Shown in pieces: positions 15,816 through 23,681 of a stretch of 64,000 nt of DNA (position 1 is its first letter; every line of letters begins with the position of its first letter). The DNA is taken from positions 1-64,000 of the forward strand of contig PLZW01000025.1 in assembly GCA_003153575.1 (NCBI GenBank), in the 5' to 3' direction. The DNA is from Acidimicrobiaceae bacterium (GTDB lineage Bacteria > Actinomycetota > Acidimicrobiia > Acidimicrobiales > RAAP-2). The notes under the pieces were generated by a model. It did not search any database and was not told the origin of the DNA. It saw only the letters and a program-made list of their open reading frames with translations. The position numbers were made by a program, and so were the translations under genes.

Positions 15816-17297
15816 TCAGGCCGGCGTGAGCGCCCCCGAACGGATCATGACCGCGGTGCCCACGAACTCCGCCGCGCACACCTGACGCGCCAACTCCGGG
15901 TCCTCGCTGATCGAGACGCAGCGCCTCCCGTCCTCCGTGTCGCAGACCGCCACGACCCGGACCGGATCCATCCCCTCGTAGGTCGCCGTGTACGTGGCGA
16001 CGGTGCCGGGCCCGTCGTACCCCTCGAGGGTCGGGACCGCCTCCACCACCCCCGTCACCGAGGCCACCTCGTAGGCGAGGTCGGCCAGGAGTGGCGGGCG
16101 CCCGTCGGGCCGGGCCGACCACACGCCCAGCCCCGGCTTGGTCAACAACCCGCTGACCGTGGTGACGGCACCCAGCACCTCGGGGGAGGCGCGCAGGCGG
16201 GGCACCACGGCGGCCACCGACTGGAACACGGCGTTGTTGTACGGGCCTCCGGCGAAGGCCATCCCACCGGTGACCGTCGGGGTCCCGTCGGTCGGTAGAC
16301 CAAGGGTCCGCTGTTGGACACGGACCGCCGCCGGAAAGCAGCTGTAGAGCTCCACCACCTCCATCGAGTCGAGCGGCCGTCCCAACCGGGCGGCCGCCGT
16401 GGCCCCCAGGACCTCCATGGCCGGCCAGGCGTGGATCTCCCGGCGGCACAACAACGACACGGCATGGCTCGACTCCAGGCCGACCAGGGGGAACACCCAA
16501 CGGTCGGAGGGGATGCCCATGCGGCGTGCGGCCTCCACCGAACACAGCACCAGGGCGGCGGCCTGGTTGACCGTCCACTGGGTCGAGTGCCACTTGTTGT
16601 ACGGGAAGGCCAGTGGCCGGTTGGACGGGGTGGGCGTGGCGATCCGTTCGGCATCCATCCGCTCCGGGAAGGCCGCCTCGGGATTGGTCGCCGCCACGGC
16701 GTTCATGCGCGCCCAGAGCCCGGCGATCTCGGCACGATGTTCCGCTATGGTCCGGCCCTCCGCCACCCGCAGGGCGTTGTCGACCATGGCGTACTGCTGG
16801 ACGGGGTCCCACAGCCGGTGGGCCATCTCCACCGGTTCGAGCAGGGGCCCGGCCCGCCGGTGCACGACGTCGGGGACGGCGCCGGGCTGGGCCGTCTCGT
16901 GGGCCGGTAGGCCGGCTCGTTCCCGGTCCCGCGTCCAGCGCTTGGACTCGCCTCCGACCACGACGGCGACGTCGGACCGGCGGGACAGGATGGCCGCCAG
17001 AGCTTCGTTGATCACGCTCTGCTGGGGGATTCCCAGTTCGGTGAAGTGCGTGGTGGCCGTGGGCGCCCCGATCCGGTCGGCCACCAGGCGGGCCGGGTCG
17101 GGATAGGCCCAGCTCCCCTGGGTCACGGCCACCCGGTCGACGAGCGCGGCCAGGCCGCGGCCCTCGGCGTCGGCCAGTGCCGCTTCGGTGGCGAGGCCCA
17201 TCAGCTCCACCGCCTCGGCATCGGCCGAGGCGGTGCCCACGCCGACCAGCACCGGGGTGCGGGGGTCGGGCGGGCCGGACCGCGCCCCGCCGCTCAC
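15816..17297 (-). CDS. thiolase-fold protein lacking the usual catalytic Cys (acetyl-CoA acetyltransferase-like)
   Basis: A 493-residue thiolase-superfamily protein: VLVGVGTASAD at the start, VAVVVGGESKRWTRD in the N-terminal core, then NQAAALVLCSVEAARR and VVELYSCFPAAVRVQQ in the C-terminal half. Where canonical thiolases have NRYCSSS, this reads TTHFTELGIPQQSV, with no Cys, so it is unlikely to form the acyl-Cys intermediate in the normal way; it resembles the unusual acetyltransferase and lipid-transfer relatives of actinobacteria. GTG 17297 has a GGGAGG site and overlaps the DUF4031 stop as GTGA, indicating translational coupling. The context with FadE genes suggests a role in acyl-CoA catabolism. 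Confidence 0.8.
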   Translation of the reverse strand: MSGGARSGPPDPRTPVLVGVGTASADAEAVELMGLATEAALADAEGRGLAALVDRVAVTQGSWAYPDPARLVADRIGAPTATTHFTELGIPQQSVINEALAAILSRRSDVAVVVGGESKRWTRDRERAGLPAHETAQPGAVPDVVHRRAGPLLEPVEMAHRLWDPVQQYAMVDNALRVAEGRTIAEHRAEIAGLWARMNAVAATNPEAAFPERMDAERIATPTPSNRPLAFPYNKWHSTQWTVNQAAALVLCSVEAARRMGIPSDRWVFPLVGLESSHAVSLLCRREIHAWPAMEVLGATAAARLGRPLDSMEVVELYSCFPAAVRVQQRTLGLPTDGTPTVTGGMAFAGGPYNNAVFQSVAAVVPRLRASPEVLGAVTTVSGLLTKPGLGVWSARPDGRPPLLADLAYEVASVTGVVEAVPTLEGYDGPGTVATYTATYEGMDPVRVVAVCDTEDGRRCVSISEDPELARQVCAAEFVGTAVMIRSGALTPA

Positions 17298-17599
17298 CGA
17301 CCCTCCCCGCCCGGCGCCGGGGACGTGCCCGCCCGGCGGTTCCGCAGCATCCGGCCGAGCTCGCGCCACGTCACCTCGACGGCGCCGTGGTCCAGGGCCT
17401 CGGCCCGGGCCCGCTCGGGGACGTCGTAGTGGGCGTGATGGGGACGACTCGTCCTGCCCTGGAACCACTCGCGCCGCATGCCCAACCGCTCGGCGAAGGC
17501 GTGGAGCTCCTCGTCGGTGTCAGCCACCAGGTGCGACCACCGGTCGTCGACAGGGCCGAGTTGGGCGCGTTGGCGCCAGTCGTCGAGGTAGACGGTCAC
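17294..17599 (-). CDS. DUF4031 domain protein
   Basis: A 101-residue protein beginning MTVYLDDWRQRAQLGP from GTG 17599. DRWSHLVADTDEELHAFAERLGMRREWFQ and SRPHHAHYDVPERARAEALDHGAVEVTWRELGRML match the compact DUF4031 family of actinobacteria and phages. The conserved Asp, Trp and His residues look enzyme- or metal-binding-like, but no activity is established to my knowledge. It lies between the rhodanese gene (25 bp upstream) and the thiolase-like gene, whose start it overlaps by 4 bp, so all three are probably one transcript. Confidence 0.82.
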   Translation of the reverse strand: MTVYLDDWRQRAQLGPVDDRWSHLVADTDEELHAFAERLGMRREWFQGRTSRPHHAHYDVPERARAEALDHGAVEVTWRELGRMLRNRRAGTSPAPGGEGR

Positions 17600-17624
17600 T
17601 GCGGGCGGGGGTCCGTGACCGGGC

Positions 17625-17975
17625 TCAGATGACCCGTCCGGGAGCACCTGAGGCGTCGACCACCGGGAGGCCCACTGCCGCCCATGCCTGCATGCCACCG
17701 GCGATGTTCCGGACGTCGTATCCGACACCGGCGAGATGCACGGCGACCGAGCCCGAGCGCCCGCCCATCCGGCACATGCAGACGATGGTCCGGTCGGTGG
17801 GCAGCTCGTCCATGCGGTCGACGACCTGGCCCACGGGTACGTGGACGGCCACCGGAGCGTGCCCCGCCTCCCACTCGTCGTCCTCGCGGACGTCGACCAT
17901 CACTGCGCCCGCCGCCACCAGCCGGTCGGCCTCGGCGGGGTCGACGTCCACCACGTCCACGGGTTGTGAGCTCAC
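17625..17975 (-). CDS. rhodanese-like sulfurtransferase
   Basis: A 116-residue single-domain rhodanese from GTG 17975. MVDVREDDEWEAGHAP is the entry motif, and the active-site loop is C66-M-C68-R-M-G-G-R-S74, with Cys68 the persulfide nucleophile of the CRMGGR loop; AGGMQAW is the C-terminal motif. It moves sulfane sulfur between thiols or to cyanide. It heads a short run with DUF4031 and the thiolase-like gene, 61 bp downstream of the VOC gene on the same strand. The second Cys (66) close to the nucleophile is worth noting but not diagnostic. Confidence 0.87.
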   Translation of the reverse strand: MSSQPVDVVDVDPAEADRLVAAGAVMVDVREDDEWEAGHAPVAVHVPVGQVVDRMDELPTDRTIVCMCRMGGRSGSVAVHLAGVGYDVRNIAGGMQAWAAVGLPVVDASGAPGRVI

Positions 17976-18036
17976 GTGCTCACGGTAGCGGAGGGGACGT
18001 CGGGCCCGGTCCCGGTGGCACCGATGGGCGCCACGG

Positions 18037-18492
18037 TCAGCCCCCCAGGTCCATGAGTTCGATGCGGACCCCGTCGGGGTCGGTGCAGTAGAGGAAGTCG
18101 AGCGACGTCCCGTCGAAGTCGAGCGTGGTCCGGGTGGAGCGCACGACCGTGCCACCGAGCGACTCGATGGTGGCGGCCACCGCACCGACGTCGTCGACCC
18201 GCAGCGAGAGATGGGTGAGGCCCAGCTGGTTCATGGGACGGCGCTCGGCCGAGCCCGTCGTACCCGGACTGTCGTAGTCGAGCAGCTCGAGGGTGACCCC
18301 GTCGCGTCGGACCATCCTCGACCGCAGGCGGACGCCCTCCACCTCCATGAGGGCGGCGAACTCCTCGCCCACCTCGTGGGCGGCCACCTCCTCGAATCCG
18401 AGCCCCTGGCAGTAGAAGCGGAGGGACGCGTCGAGGTCGGAGACGCAGACGCCGATGTGGGAGACCGACAGTCCCGGCCCGTCCCGCCCCAT
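18037..18492 (-). CDS. VOC-superfamily (glyoxalase/dioxygenase-fold) protein
   Basis: A 151-residue two-module VOC protein from ATG 18492. SVSHIGVCVSDLDASLRFYCQGLGFEEV opens module one and LTHLSLRVDDVGAVAATIESLGG opens module two; the last strand is DPDGVRIELMDLGG. His in SHIG, His in LTHL and Glu in IELM sit where VOC proteins bind a divalent metal. Members include glyoxalase I, methylmalonyl-CoA epimerase and extradiol dioxygenases. It lies 29 bp downstream of the 375-residue acyl-CoA dehydrogenase gene on the same strand, which favours a CoA-thioester or steroid-intermediate substrate; that is inference. Confidence 0.82.
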   Translation of the reverse strand: MGRDGPGLSVSHIGVCVSDLDASLRFYCQGLGFEEVAAHEVGEEFAALMEVEGVRLRSRMVRRDGVTLELLDYDSPGTTGSAERRPMNQLGLTHLSLRVDDVGAVAATIESLGGTVVRSTRTTLDFDGTSLDFLYCTDPDGVRIELMDLGG

Positions 18493-18521
18493 GGCGCCCT
18501 CGCCCGCGTCGGTGCCGGCGA

Positions 18522-19649
18522 TCAGGCCGGCTCGGCGGCCAACGTGGCCCCGAGGCGAAGCAGCTGGTCGGTGGCCCCGCCGAGGGTCAGCTCGATGTGC
18601 TTGGTGTTGAGGAAGAACCGGTGGAGCGGGTACTCGCGGTCGACGCCGACGCCTCCGTGGAGGTGGACTGCGGCATGGACCACGCGCTGACCGCCGTCGG
18701 CCGCCCAGAACTTGGCCACGGCGATCTCCTTGTCGGCCGGCAGCCCCTCGTCGAGGCGCCATGCCGCCTGCCAGGCGGTCAGGCGGATGGCTTCGGCGTC
18801 GACATAGGCGTCAGCCGCCCGTTGGCCCACCGCCTGGAAGGTGGCGATGGGCTTGCCGAACTGCTCGCGGGTCTTGGTGTATTCCGCCATCAACGCGAGG
18901 GACGCCGCCGCCGCCCCGGCCTGGGCCAGGGCCAGGGCCGTGGTGCTGTGTTGGACCAACCATTCGACGATGGTGGGGCCGTCGGCCACACGGCCGAGGA
19001 GTGCCTCCGGTCCGACCGCTACGCCGGACATCGTCAGCAGTCCCTCCGGCCGGCCGTCGTTGGCCGTCTGGCGATCGACGTGCAGGCCGGCGGCCCCGGT
19101 CTCGACCAGGAACACGGCGATGGCATCGGGCTCGATCCGGGCCGACACGAGGACGGCGTCGGCGACGGTGCCCGACGGCACGCAGGCCTTTACCCCTGTC
19201 AGGGTCCAGCCGTCACCCGCCGGCTCCGCCACGGTGGCCGGGGCGGAAGGTGTGCCGCCGAGCTCGACCAGTGCCGTGGTGAGGATGGTGTCGCCCGCTA
19301 CCACGCCGGGTAGCCACCGCTGTCGTTGGGCGTCGTCGCCGAACTCGGCGATGGCCGGCGCGGCGGCGGCCAGCGTCTCGACCACCGGCACGTAGGCCGC
19401 CGTGCGACCGGCCACCTCGGCCAGCAGCCCGGTCTCGACGAAGCCGAGTCCGGCGCCGCCGACGTCCTCGGGCAGGGCGATGCCCAACAGACCCGCCGCG
19501 GCCAGCTCCGACCACAACTTGCGGTCGAAACGGTCGCCGTCGACGTCAGCCTCGATCTGGCGCAGGCGCTCCTGGGTCGACAGGTCGGTGAAGATGCGGT
19601 CGGCCAGCTCGCGCACGGCCTCCTGCTCCTCGCTAAATGCAAAGTCCAT
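18522..19649 (-). CDS. acyl-CoA dehydrogenase, ChsE1/FadE28-like subunit
   Basis: A 375-residue acyl-CoA dehydrogenase fold beginning MDFAFSEEQEAVRELADRIF. The C-terminal half has EYTKTREQFGKPIATFQAVGQRAADAYVD and AAVHLHGGVGVDREYPLHRFFL, conserved FAD-contacting segments. In contrast, the substrate/flavin motif YTEPESGTD of the middle domain is replaced by the degenerate LVELGGTPSAPAT. That is the pattern of the alpha or beta chain in heteromeric steroid dehydrogenases such as ChsE1-ChsE2, which share one FAD site per heterodimer. The gene follows the 391-residue partner by 34 bp. Confidence 0.82.
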   Translation of the reverse strand: MDFAFSEEQEAVRELADRIFTDLSTQERLRQIEADVDGDRFDRKLWSELAAAGLLGIALPEDVGGAGLGFVETGLLAEVAGRTAAYVPVVETLAAAAPAIAEFGDDAQRQRWLPGVVAGDTILTTALVELGGTPSAPATVAEPAGDGWTLTGVKACVPSGTVADAVLVSARIEPDAIAVFLVETGAAGLHVDRQTANDGRPEGLLTMSGVAVGPEALLGRVADGPTIVEWLVQHSTTALALAQAGAAAASLALMAEYTKTREQFGKPIATFQAVGQRAADAYVDAEAIRLTAWQAAWRLDEGLPADKEIAVAKFWAADGGQRVVHAAVHLHGGVGVDREYPLHRFFLNTKHIELTLGGATDQLLRLGATLAAEPA

Positions 19650-19683
19650 GTCGTGCTCTCTCTCTACGTGGTGACGGGCGGGA

Positions 19684-20859
19684 CTAACGCAGCGACCGGG
19701 GCATACCCAGGCCGAAGATGGCGATCAGGTCCCGCTGGATCTCGTTGGTGCCGCCGCCGAAGGTCAGGATGACCAGGCTGCGGGCGTACATCTCGAGCCG
19801 CCCGGCCAATACGGCCTCGGGCGATCCCTTGGCCAGGTACCCGGCCTGGCCGATGATCTCCATCATGAGCTTGAAGGCCTCGAGGTAGAACTCGGTGCCG
19901 AACACCTTGATGCTGGAGGCGTCGGCCACGTCGAGGTGGCCCTGGCTGGCGGTCCACGCCACCTTCCAGTTGATGAGCCGGAGGAACTCGAGGCGGGCGT
20001 AGATGCGGGCCAGGTGGACCTGCACCCACTCCTGGTCGATCACCCGGCGGCCGTCGGCCAGTTTGGTGGACTGGGCCCAGGCCCGGACGTCGGTCACGGC
20101 CCGCTCGATGATGCCCGGCGAGCACAGCGTGACCCGCTCGTGGTTGAGCTGGTTGGTGATCAGCGACCACCCTTGATTCTCGCCACCTACCAGGTTGCCC
20201 GCCGGCACCCGGACGTCCTCGTAGAACGTGTAGTTGATGTTGTGGTCGCCGAGCAGGCGCATCGGCACCACCTTGATGCCCGGCGTGTCCATGGGCACCA
20301 CGAACATCGAGATGCCCTTGTGCTTGGCGGCTTCGGGGTCGGTCCGGGTGGCCAGCCAGATGTAGTCGGCGTCACCGGCCAGCGACGTGTAGATCTTCTG
20401 CCCGTTGATGACGTACTCGTCGCCGTCGCGCACGGCCCGCGTCTGCAGCGAGGCCAGGTCAGTACCCGACTCGGGCTCGGTGTAGCCGATGCAGAAGTGG
20501 ATCTCGCCGGCCAGGATCTTCGGGAGGAAGAACTCCTTCTGCTCCTGGGTCCCGAAGTCCATGAGGGTCGGGCCCACCGTGTTGATGGTGAGCATGGGCA
20601 CCGGCGCACCGGCCCGCATCGACTCGTCGAAGAAGATGAACTGCTCGATCGGGCCCTTGCCCTGGCCGCCCCACTCCTTGGGCCAGCCGATGCCCAGCCA
20701 ACCGTCCGTGGCCATCTGCTTGACGACCCGACGCATGTCGGGGCCGATCCCGTGGCCCCGGACGAGCTGCTCCTGGACTTCGGGAGTGAGGAGCTTGTCG
20801 TAGTACTCCCGCAATTCGTTGCGGAGCGCCTGGTGCTCCTCGGTGTAACCGATCTCCAT
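19684..20859 (-). CDS. acyl-CoA dehydrogenase, ChsE2/FadE29-like subunit
   Basis: A 391-residue acyl-CoA dehydrogenase. It keeps the full middle-domain motif CIGYTEPESGTDLASLQTRAV and YVINGQKIYTSLAGDADYIWL, and ends with LVILTFGGGTNEIQRDLIAIFGLGMPR. The overall sequence (IGWPKEWGGQGKGPIEQFIF, TDPEAAKHKGISMFVV) resembles FadE29/ChsE2 of mycobacterial cholesterol side-chain degradation. It is the first gene of a leftward run with the FadE28-like gene and the VOC gene. A KstR-type site lies 52-65 bp upstream of its ATG. Exact substrate assignment is inference. Confidence 0.83.
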   Translation of the reverse strand: MEIGYTEEHQALRNELREYYDKLLTPEVQEQLVRGHGIGPDMRRVVKQMATDGWLGIGWPKEWGGQGKGPIEQFIFFDESMRAGAPVPMLTINTVGPTLMDFGTQEQKEFFLPKILAGEIHFCIGYTEPESGTDLASLQTRAVRDGDEYVINGQKIYTSLAGDADYIWLATRTDPEAAKHKGISMFVVPMDTPGIKVVPMRLLGDHNINYTFYEDVRVPAGNLVGGENQGWSLITNQLNHERVTLCSPGIIERAVTDVRAWAQSTKLADGRRVIDQEWVQVHLARIYARLEFLRLINWKVAWTASQGHLDVADASSIKVFGTEFYLEAFKLMMEIIGQAGYLAKGSPEAVLAGRLEMYARSLVILTFGGGTNEIQRDLIAIFGLGMPRSLR

Positions 20860-21171
20860 GGGGTCCCTCCCGGTCGGGTGCTGTCCACGCGCGCGCGCGG
20901 TCCAGACGACTAGAACACGTTACATTCGACCATCCCTGGGCGCCACCGTCGCCACTGGCCTCGGCCGGTCGTCACACCGGCGCCGAGTGCCGCTAGGGTT
21001 ACCATCCGGTAAGTTCCGGAGGGCGCCGCCAGGCTCGTACCGGCACCACCATTCAGGTTCCGGACCACGGCTCACCGCCGGCACCACGAGCCTGCAGTCC
21101 CGCAGCGTCAGACTGCGAGAAGCTGTCCACCACACGCGGCCACACCGCCGCCCGTCACCGAGGAGCACCAC
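20860..21171. promoter_or_regulatory. 312-bp divergent intergenic region between fadE pair and fadA
   Basis: No protein-coding frame is convincing here. It holds an alternating CG run (about 20888-20899), the KstR-like palindrome at 20911-20924, and a short inverted repeat TTACC-ATCC-GGTAA at 20999-21012 that could be a second operator or a hairpin in the fadA leader. Two divergent promoters must lie in it. The fadA leader of about 160 bp after the second repeat is unusually long for this genome. Confidence 0.5.
20911..20924. promoter_or_regulatory. KstR-like operator
   Basis: TAGAACACGTTACA fits every fixed position of the KstR consensus TnnAACnnGTTnnA known from the cholesterol regulon of mycobacteria and rhodococci. 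It lies 52 bp before the start of the ChsE2-like gene and upstream of the divergent fadA. The outer halves (TAG / ACA) are less symmetric than in the best mycobacterial sites. A regulator gene of this type is not in the window. Confidence 0.6.
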
Positions 21172-22380
21172 ATGCCCGAAGCAGTCATCGTCGCCACCGG
21201 TCGGACCCCGATCGGCCGGGCCAACAAGGGCTCGCTCGTCGAATGTCGCCCCGACGACCTGGCCGCGCTGGTCATCCGCGAGGTCCTGGCCAAGATCCCG
21301 AACCTCGACCCGCAGCTGGTCGAGGACGTCATCCTCGGTTCCGGCCAGCCCGCCGGCGAGGCCGGCTACAACATCGGCCGGGTGGCCGCCGTGCTCGCCG
21401 GCCTGCCCGACGTGCCCGGCGTGACCGTCAACCGCTACTGCTCGTCGTCGCTGCAGACCATCCGCATGGCCGCCCACGCCATCAAGGCCGGCGAGGGCGA
21501 CGTCTTCGTGGCCGCCGGCGTCGAGACGGTCAGCCGCTACATGCACGGTGCGGCCGACATCGGCCCGCACAACGAGCTGTTCGCCGAGGCCGAGGCCCGT
21601 ACCGCAGCCCGCACCCCGGCCGCCGGCGCGCCCTGGACCCCGCTCGAGGGCGCGTTCCCCGACGTCTACATCGCCATGGGCCAGACCGCCGAGAACGTCG
21701 CCGAGTTCAAGGGCGTCAGCCGTGAGGAGCAGGACGAGTTCGCCGTCCAGTCCCAGCACCGGGCCGTAGCCGCCCAGGAGGCCGGATTCTTCGAGCGGGA
21801 GATCATCCCGGTGACCCTGGCCGACGGCACCGTCGTCACCAAGGACGACGGTCCCCGGGCCGGCACCACCTTGGAGAAGCTGGCCACACTCAACCCCGTC
21901 TTCCGCGAGGGCGGCACCATCACCGCCGGCAACGCCTGCCCGCTGAACGACGGCGCCGCCGCCGTGGTGGTCATGAGCGACACCAAGGCCAAGGAGCTCG
22001 GCATCACCCCGCTCGCCCGCATCATCGCCAGCGGCGTCACCGGCCTCAACCCCGAGATCATGGGCCTGGGCCCGGTCGAGGCCATCCGCCAGGTGCTGAA
22101 GCGGGCCGACATGACCATCGCCGACATCGACCTCGTCGAGATCAACGAGGCCTTCGCGGCCCAGGTCGTCCCGTCGGCCAAGGAGCTCGGCATCTCCTAC
22201 GACAAGCTCAACGTGCGGGGCGGGGCCATCGCCCTCGGCCACCCCTTCGGCCAGACCGGCGCCCGCATCATGACCACCTTGTTGAACGCCCTCGAGGACA
22301 CCGGGAAGACCTTCGGCCTCGAGTCGATGTGCGTCGGCGGCGGCCAGGGCATGGCCATGATCGTCGAGCGCCTCTCCTAG
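21172..22380 (+). CDS. fadA: acetyl-CoA acyltransferase (thiolase)
   Basis: A 402-residue canonical thiolase. Acylated Cys90 lies in TVNRYCSSSLQTIRMAAHAI, the His block is GGAIALGHPFGQTGARI, and the second catalytic Cys is in LESMCVGGGQGMAMI. The sequence resembles the FadA3-type thiolases of actinobacteria rather than steroid-specific FadA5 or FadA6. It performs the thiolytic last step of beta-oxidation, or the reverse condensation. It is divergent from the FadE pair and shares the KstR-like intergenic region, so co-regulation with them is plausible. It is convergent with the ureohydrolase gene. Confidence 0.9.
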   Translation: MPEAVIVATGRTPIGRANKGSLVECRPDDLAALVIREVLAKIPNLDPQLVEDVILGSGQPAGEAGYNIGRVAAVLAGLPDVPGVTVNRYCSSSLQTIRMAAHAIKAGEGDVFVAAGVETVSRYMHGAADIGPHNELFAEAEARTAARTPAAGAPWTPLEGAFPDVYIAMGQTAENVAEFKGVSREEQDEFAVQSQHRAVAAQEAGFFEREIIPVTLADGTVVTKDDGPRAGTTLEKLATLNPVFREGGTITAGNACPLNDGAAAVVVMSDTKAKELGITPLARIIASGVTGLNPEIMGLGPVEAIRQVLKRADMTIADIDLVEINEAFAAQVVPSAKELGISYDKLNVRGGAIALGHPFGQTGARIMTTLLNALEDTGKTFGLESMCVGGGQGMAMIVERLS

Positions 22381-22399
22381 GACGGGCCGCCGACCGGTG

Positions 22400-23407
22400 C
22401 TACCGGTCGAGCAGCGGGGAGGTCGGGTCGCGCACGGGGCGACCCGCCTCTCTCGCCTTGCGCCAGGCGATGCCGGACAGCGCCTCGAGGACGATGCGGT
22501 TGCTCAGGTAGGCGGTGACTTCGGCGTGATCGAAGGGCGGCGACAGCTCGACGACGTCGACCCCGCACAGCGGCAGCTCCATGGCGACCCGGCGCACGGC
22601 GTCGAGCAGCTCGCGGGCGCTGAGGCCGCCGGGTTCCGGGGTGCCGGTGGCCGGCGCCGAACCGGGGTCGACGACATCCACGTCGACCGACAGGAACACG
22701 GCGTCGCAGTCGTCGAGGGCGATGGCGAACGCCTCGGTCAGGCAGGTGTCGAGGCCCCGGGTCACCACTTCGGTCATCTCGTAGCTGCGCATGCCCTGGG
22801 TGGCCATCCAGTCCAGCGTGCCGGGATCGGGCCAGTAGCCGCGCAGGCCCACCTGGAGGAAGCGGTCGCCGCGCACGGCGCCCGACTCGATGAGCCGGCG
22901 CATCGGCGTGCCGTGCCCCACCAGGAGCCCGAACTGCTCCTGGGCGGTGTCGGCGTGGGCGTCGAAATGGATCATCGACACCCGGCCCCAGCCGACGTGG
23001 CGGGCGCAGCCGGTGGCATCGGGATAGGCGATGGTGTGGTCACCGCCGAGCACGACGGGGATGGCCCCGCTCCGGGCGACGGTCTCCACGGCGGCCTCGA
23101 GCCGTGCGCACGACAGGTCGGTGGCGCCCGAGGGCATCTCGACGTCGCCCACGTCGACCACCCCGAGCTCGATCAGCGGGTCGATCCCGAGGGCCAGGCT
23201 CGGACGCATCCCGTCGTGGGGCAGGTAGTCGGTGAAGCGGATGGCCTGGGGCCCGAAGCGGCATCCCGAACGGTGGCTCGTACCGCCGTCGAACGGAGCG
23301 CCGATGATCACGGCCTGGGCGCCGGCGAAGCTGGCGGGATCCTCGAGGTCGGCGGCCGGCACCCCGGCAAACGTGGCGTCGGGCCCGTACATGTTGCCTA
23401 GCCGCAT
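22400..23407 (-). CDS. ureohydrolase (agmatinase / guanidino-acid hydrolase family)
   Basis: A 335-residue binuclear-metal ureohydrolase. The three metal motifs are present: VVLGGDHTIAYP, MIHFDAHADT and VFLSVDVDVVDPGSAPATGTPEPGGL. The GTPEPGGL ending is typical of agmatinase, guanidinobutyrase and guanidinopropionase-like enzymes rather than arginase. The enzyme would release urea from a guanidino compound. Some relatives need Ni2+ instead of Mn2+, and a nickel permease is encoded 8 kb away, but that link is speculative. No polyamine or urease gene is adjacent, so the substrate is open. Confidence 0.86.
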   Translation of the reverse strand: MRLGNMYGPDATFAGVPAADLEDPASFAGAQAVIIGAPFDGGTSHRSGCRFGPQAIRFTDYLPHDGMRPSLALGIDPLIELGVVDVGDVEMPSGATDLSCARLEAAVETVARSGAIPVVLGGDHTIAYPDATGCARHVGWGRVSMIHFDAHADTAQEQFGLLVGHGTPMRRLIESGAVRGDRFLQVGLRGYWPDPGTLDWMATQGMRSYEMTEVVTRGLDTCLTEAFAIALDDCDAVFLSVDVDVVDPGSAPATGTPEPGGLSARELLDAVRRVAMELPLCGVDVVELSPPFDHAEVTAYLSNRIVLEALSGIAWRKAREAGRPVRDPTSPLLDR

Positions 23408-23483
23408 CGCGCCTCCCCGACGGTCACGACCCCGTGCCTGACCAGGGGACTCACCCTACCGGCACGGTCGGCGCGGCCAACGA

Positions 23484-23681
23484 TCAGTCGGTGACCTCTT
23501 CGATGGCGTACTCGGGGCAGTTGGCGATGGCGAGGCGCGCCTTGTCCTCCAGCTCCGGGGGCACGGTGCCGTCGCCGACGACCGACGAGAGCCCGTAGTC
23601 GTCCACCGAGAACAGGTCGGGGGCGAGGCCGTAGCACCGGGCGTGGCCGGTGCACTTCTCTTCGATGACCCGGATCTTCAC
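23484..23681 (-). CDS. 3Fe-4S-type ferredoxin, partner of the adjacent P450
   Basis: A 65-residue ferredoxin from GTG 23681. Its cluster ligands are Cys10 and Cys16 in CTGHARC and the distal Cys in NCPEYAIEE. The CxxHxxC spacing, with His instead of the second Cys, is typical of the [3Fe-4S] ferredoxins that pass electrons to actinobacterial P450s. The acidic stretch FSVDDYG matches the same group. The start codon overlaps the P450 stop as GTGA, so the two are translated in a coupled manner. No ferredoxin reductase is adjacent; a flavin reductase begins at the right end of the window but is 40 kb away. Confidence 0.88.
   Translation of the reverse strand: MKIRVIEEKCTGHARCYGLAPDLFSVDDYGLSSVVGDGTVPPELEDKARLAIANCPEYAIEEVTD

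Noticed and set aside
20888-20899. Alternating CG run, possible Z-DNA
   Set aside because: Short and expected in this G+C context; no clear function.
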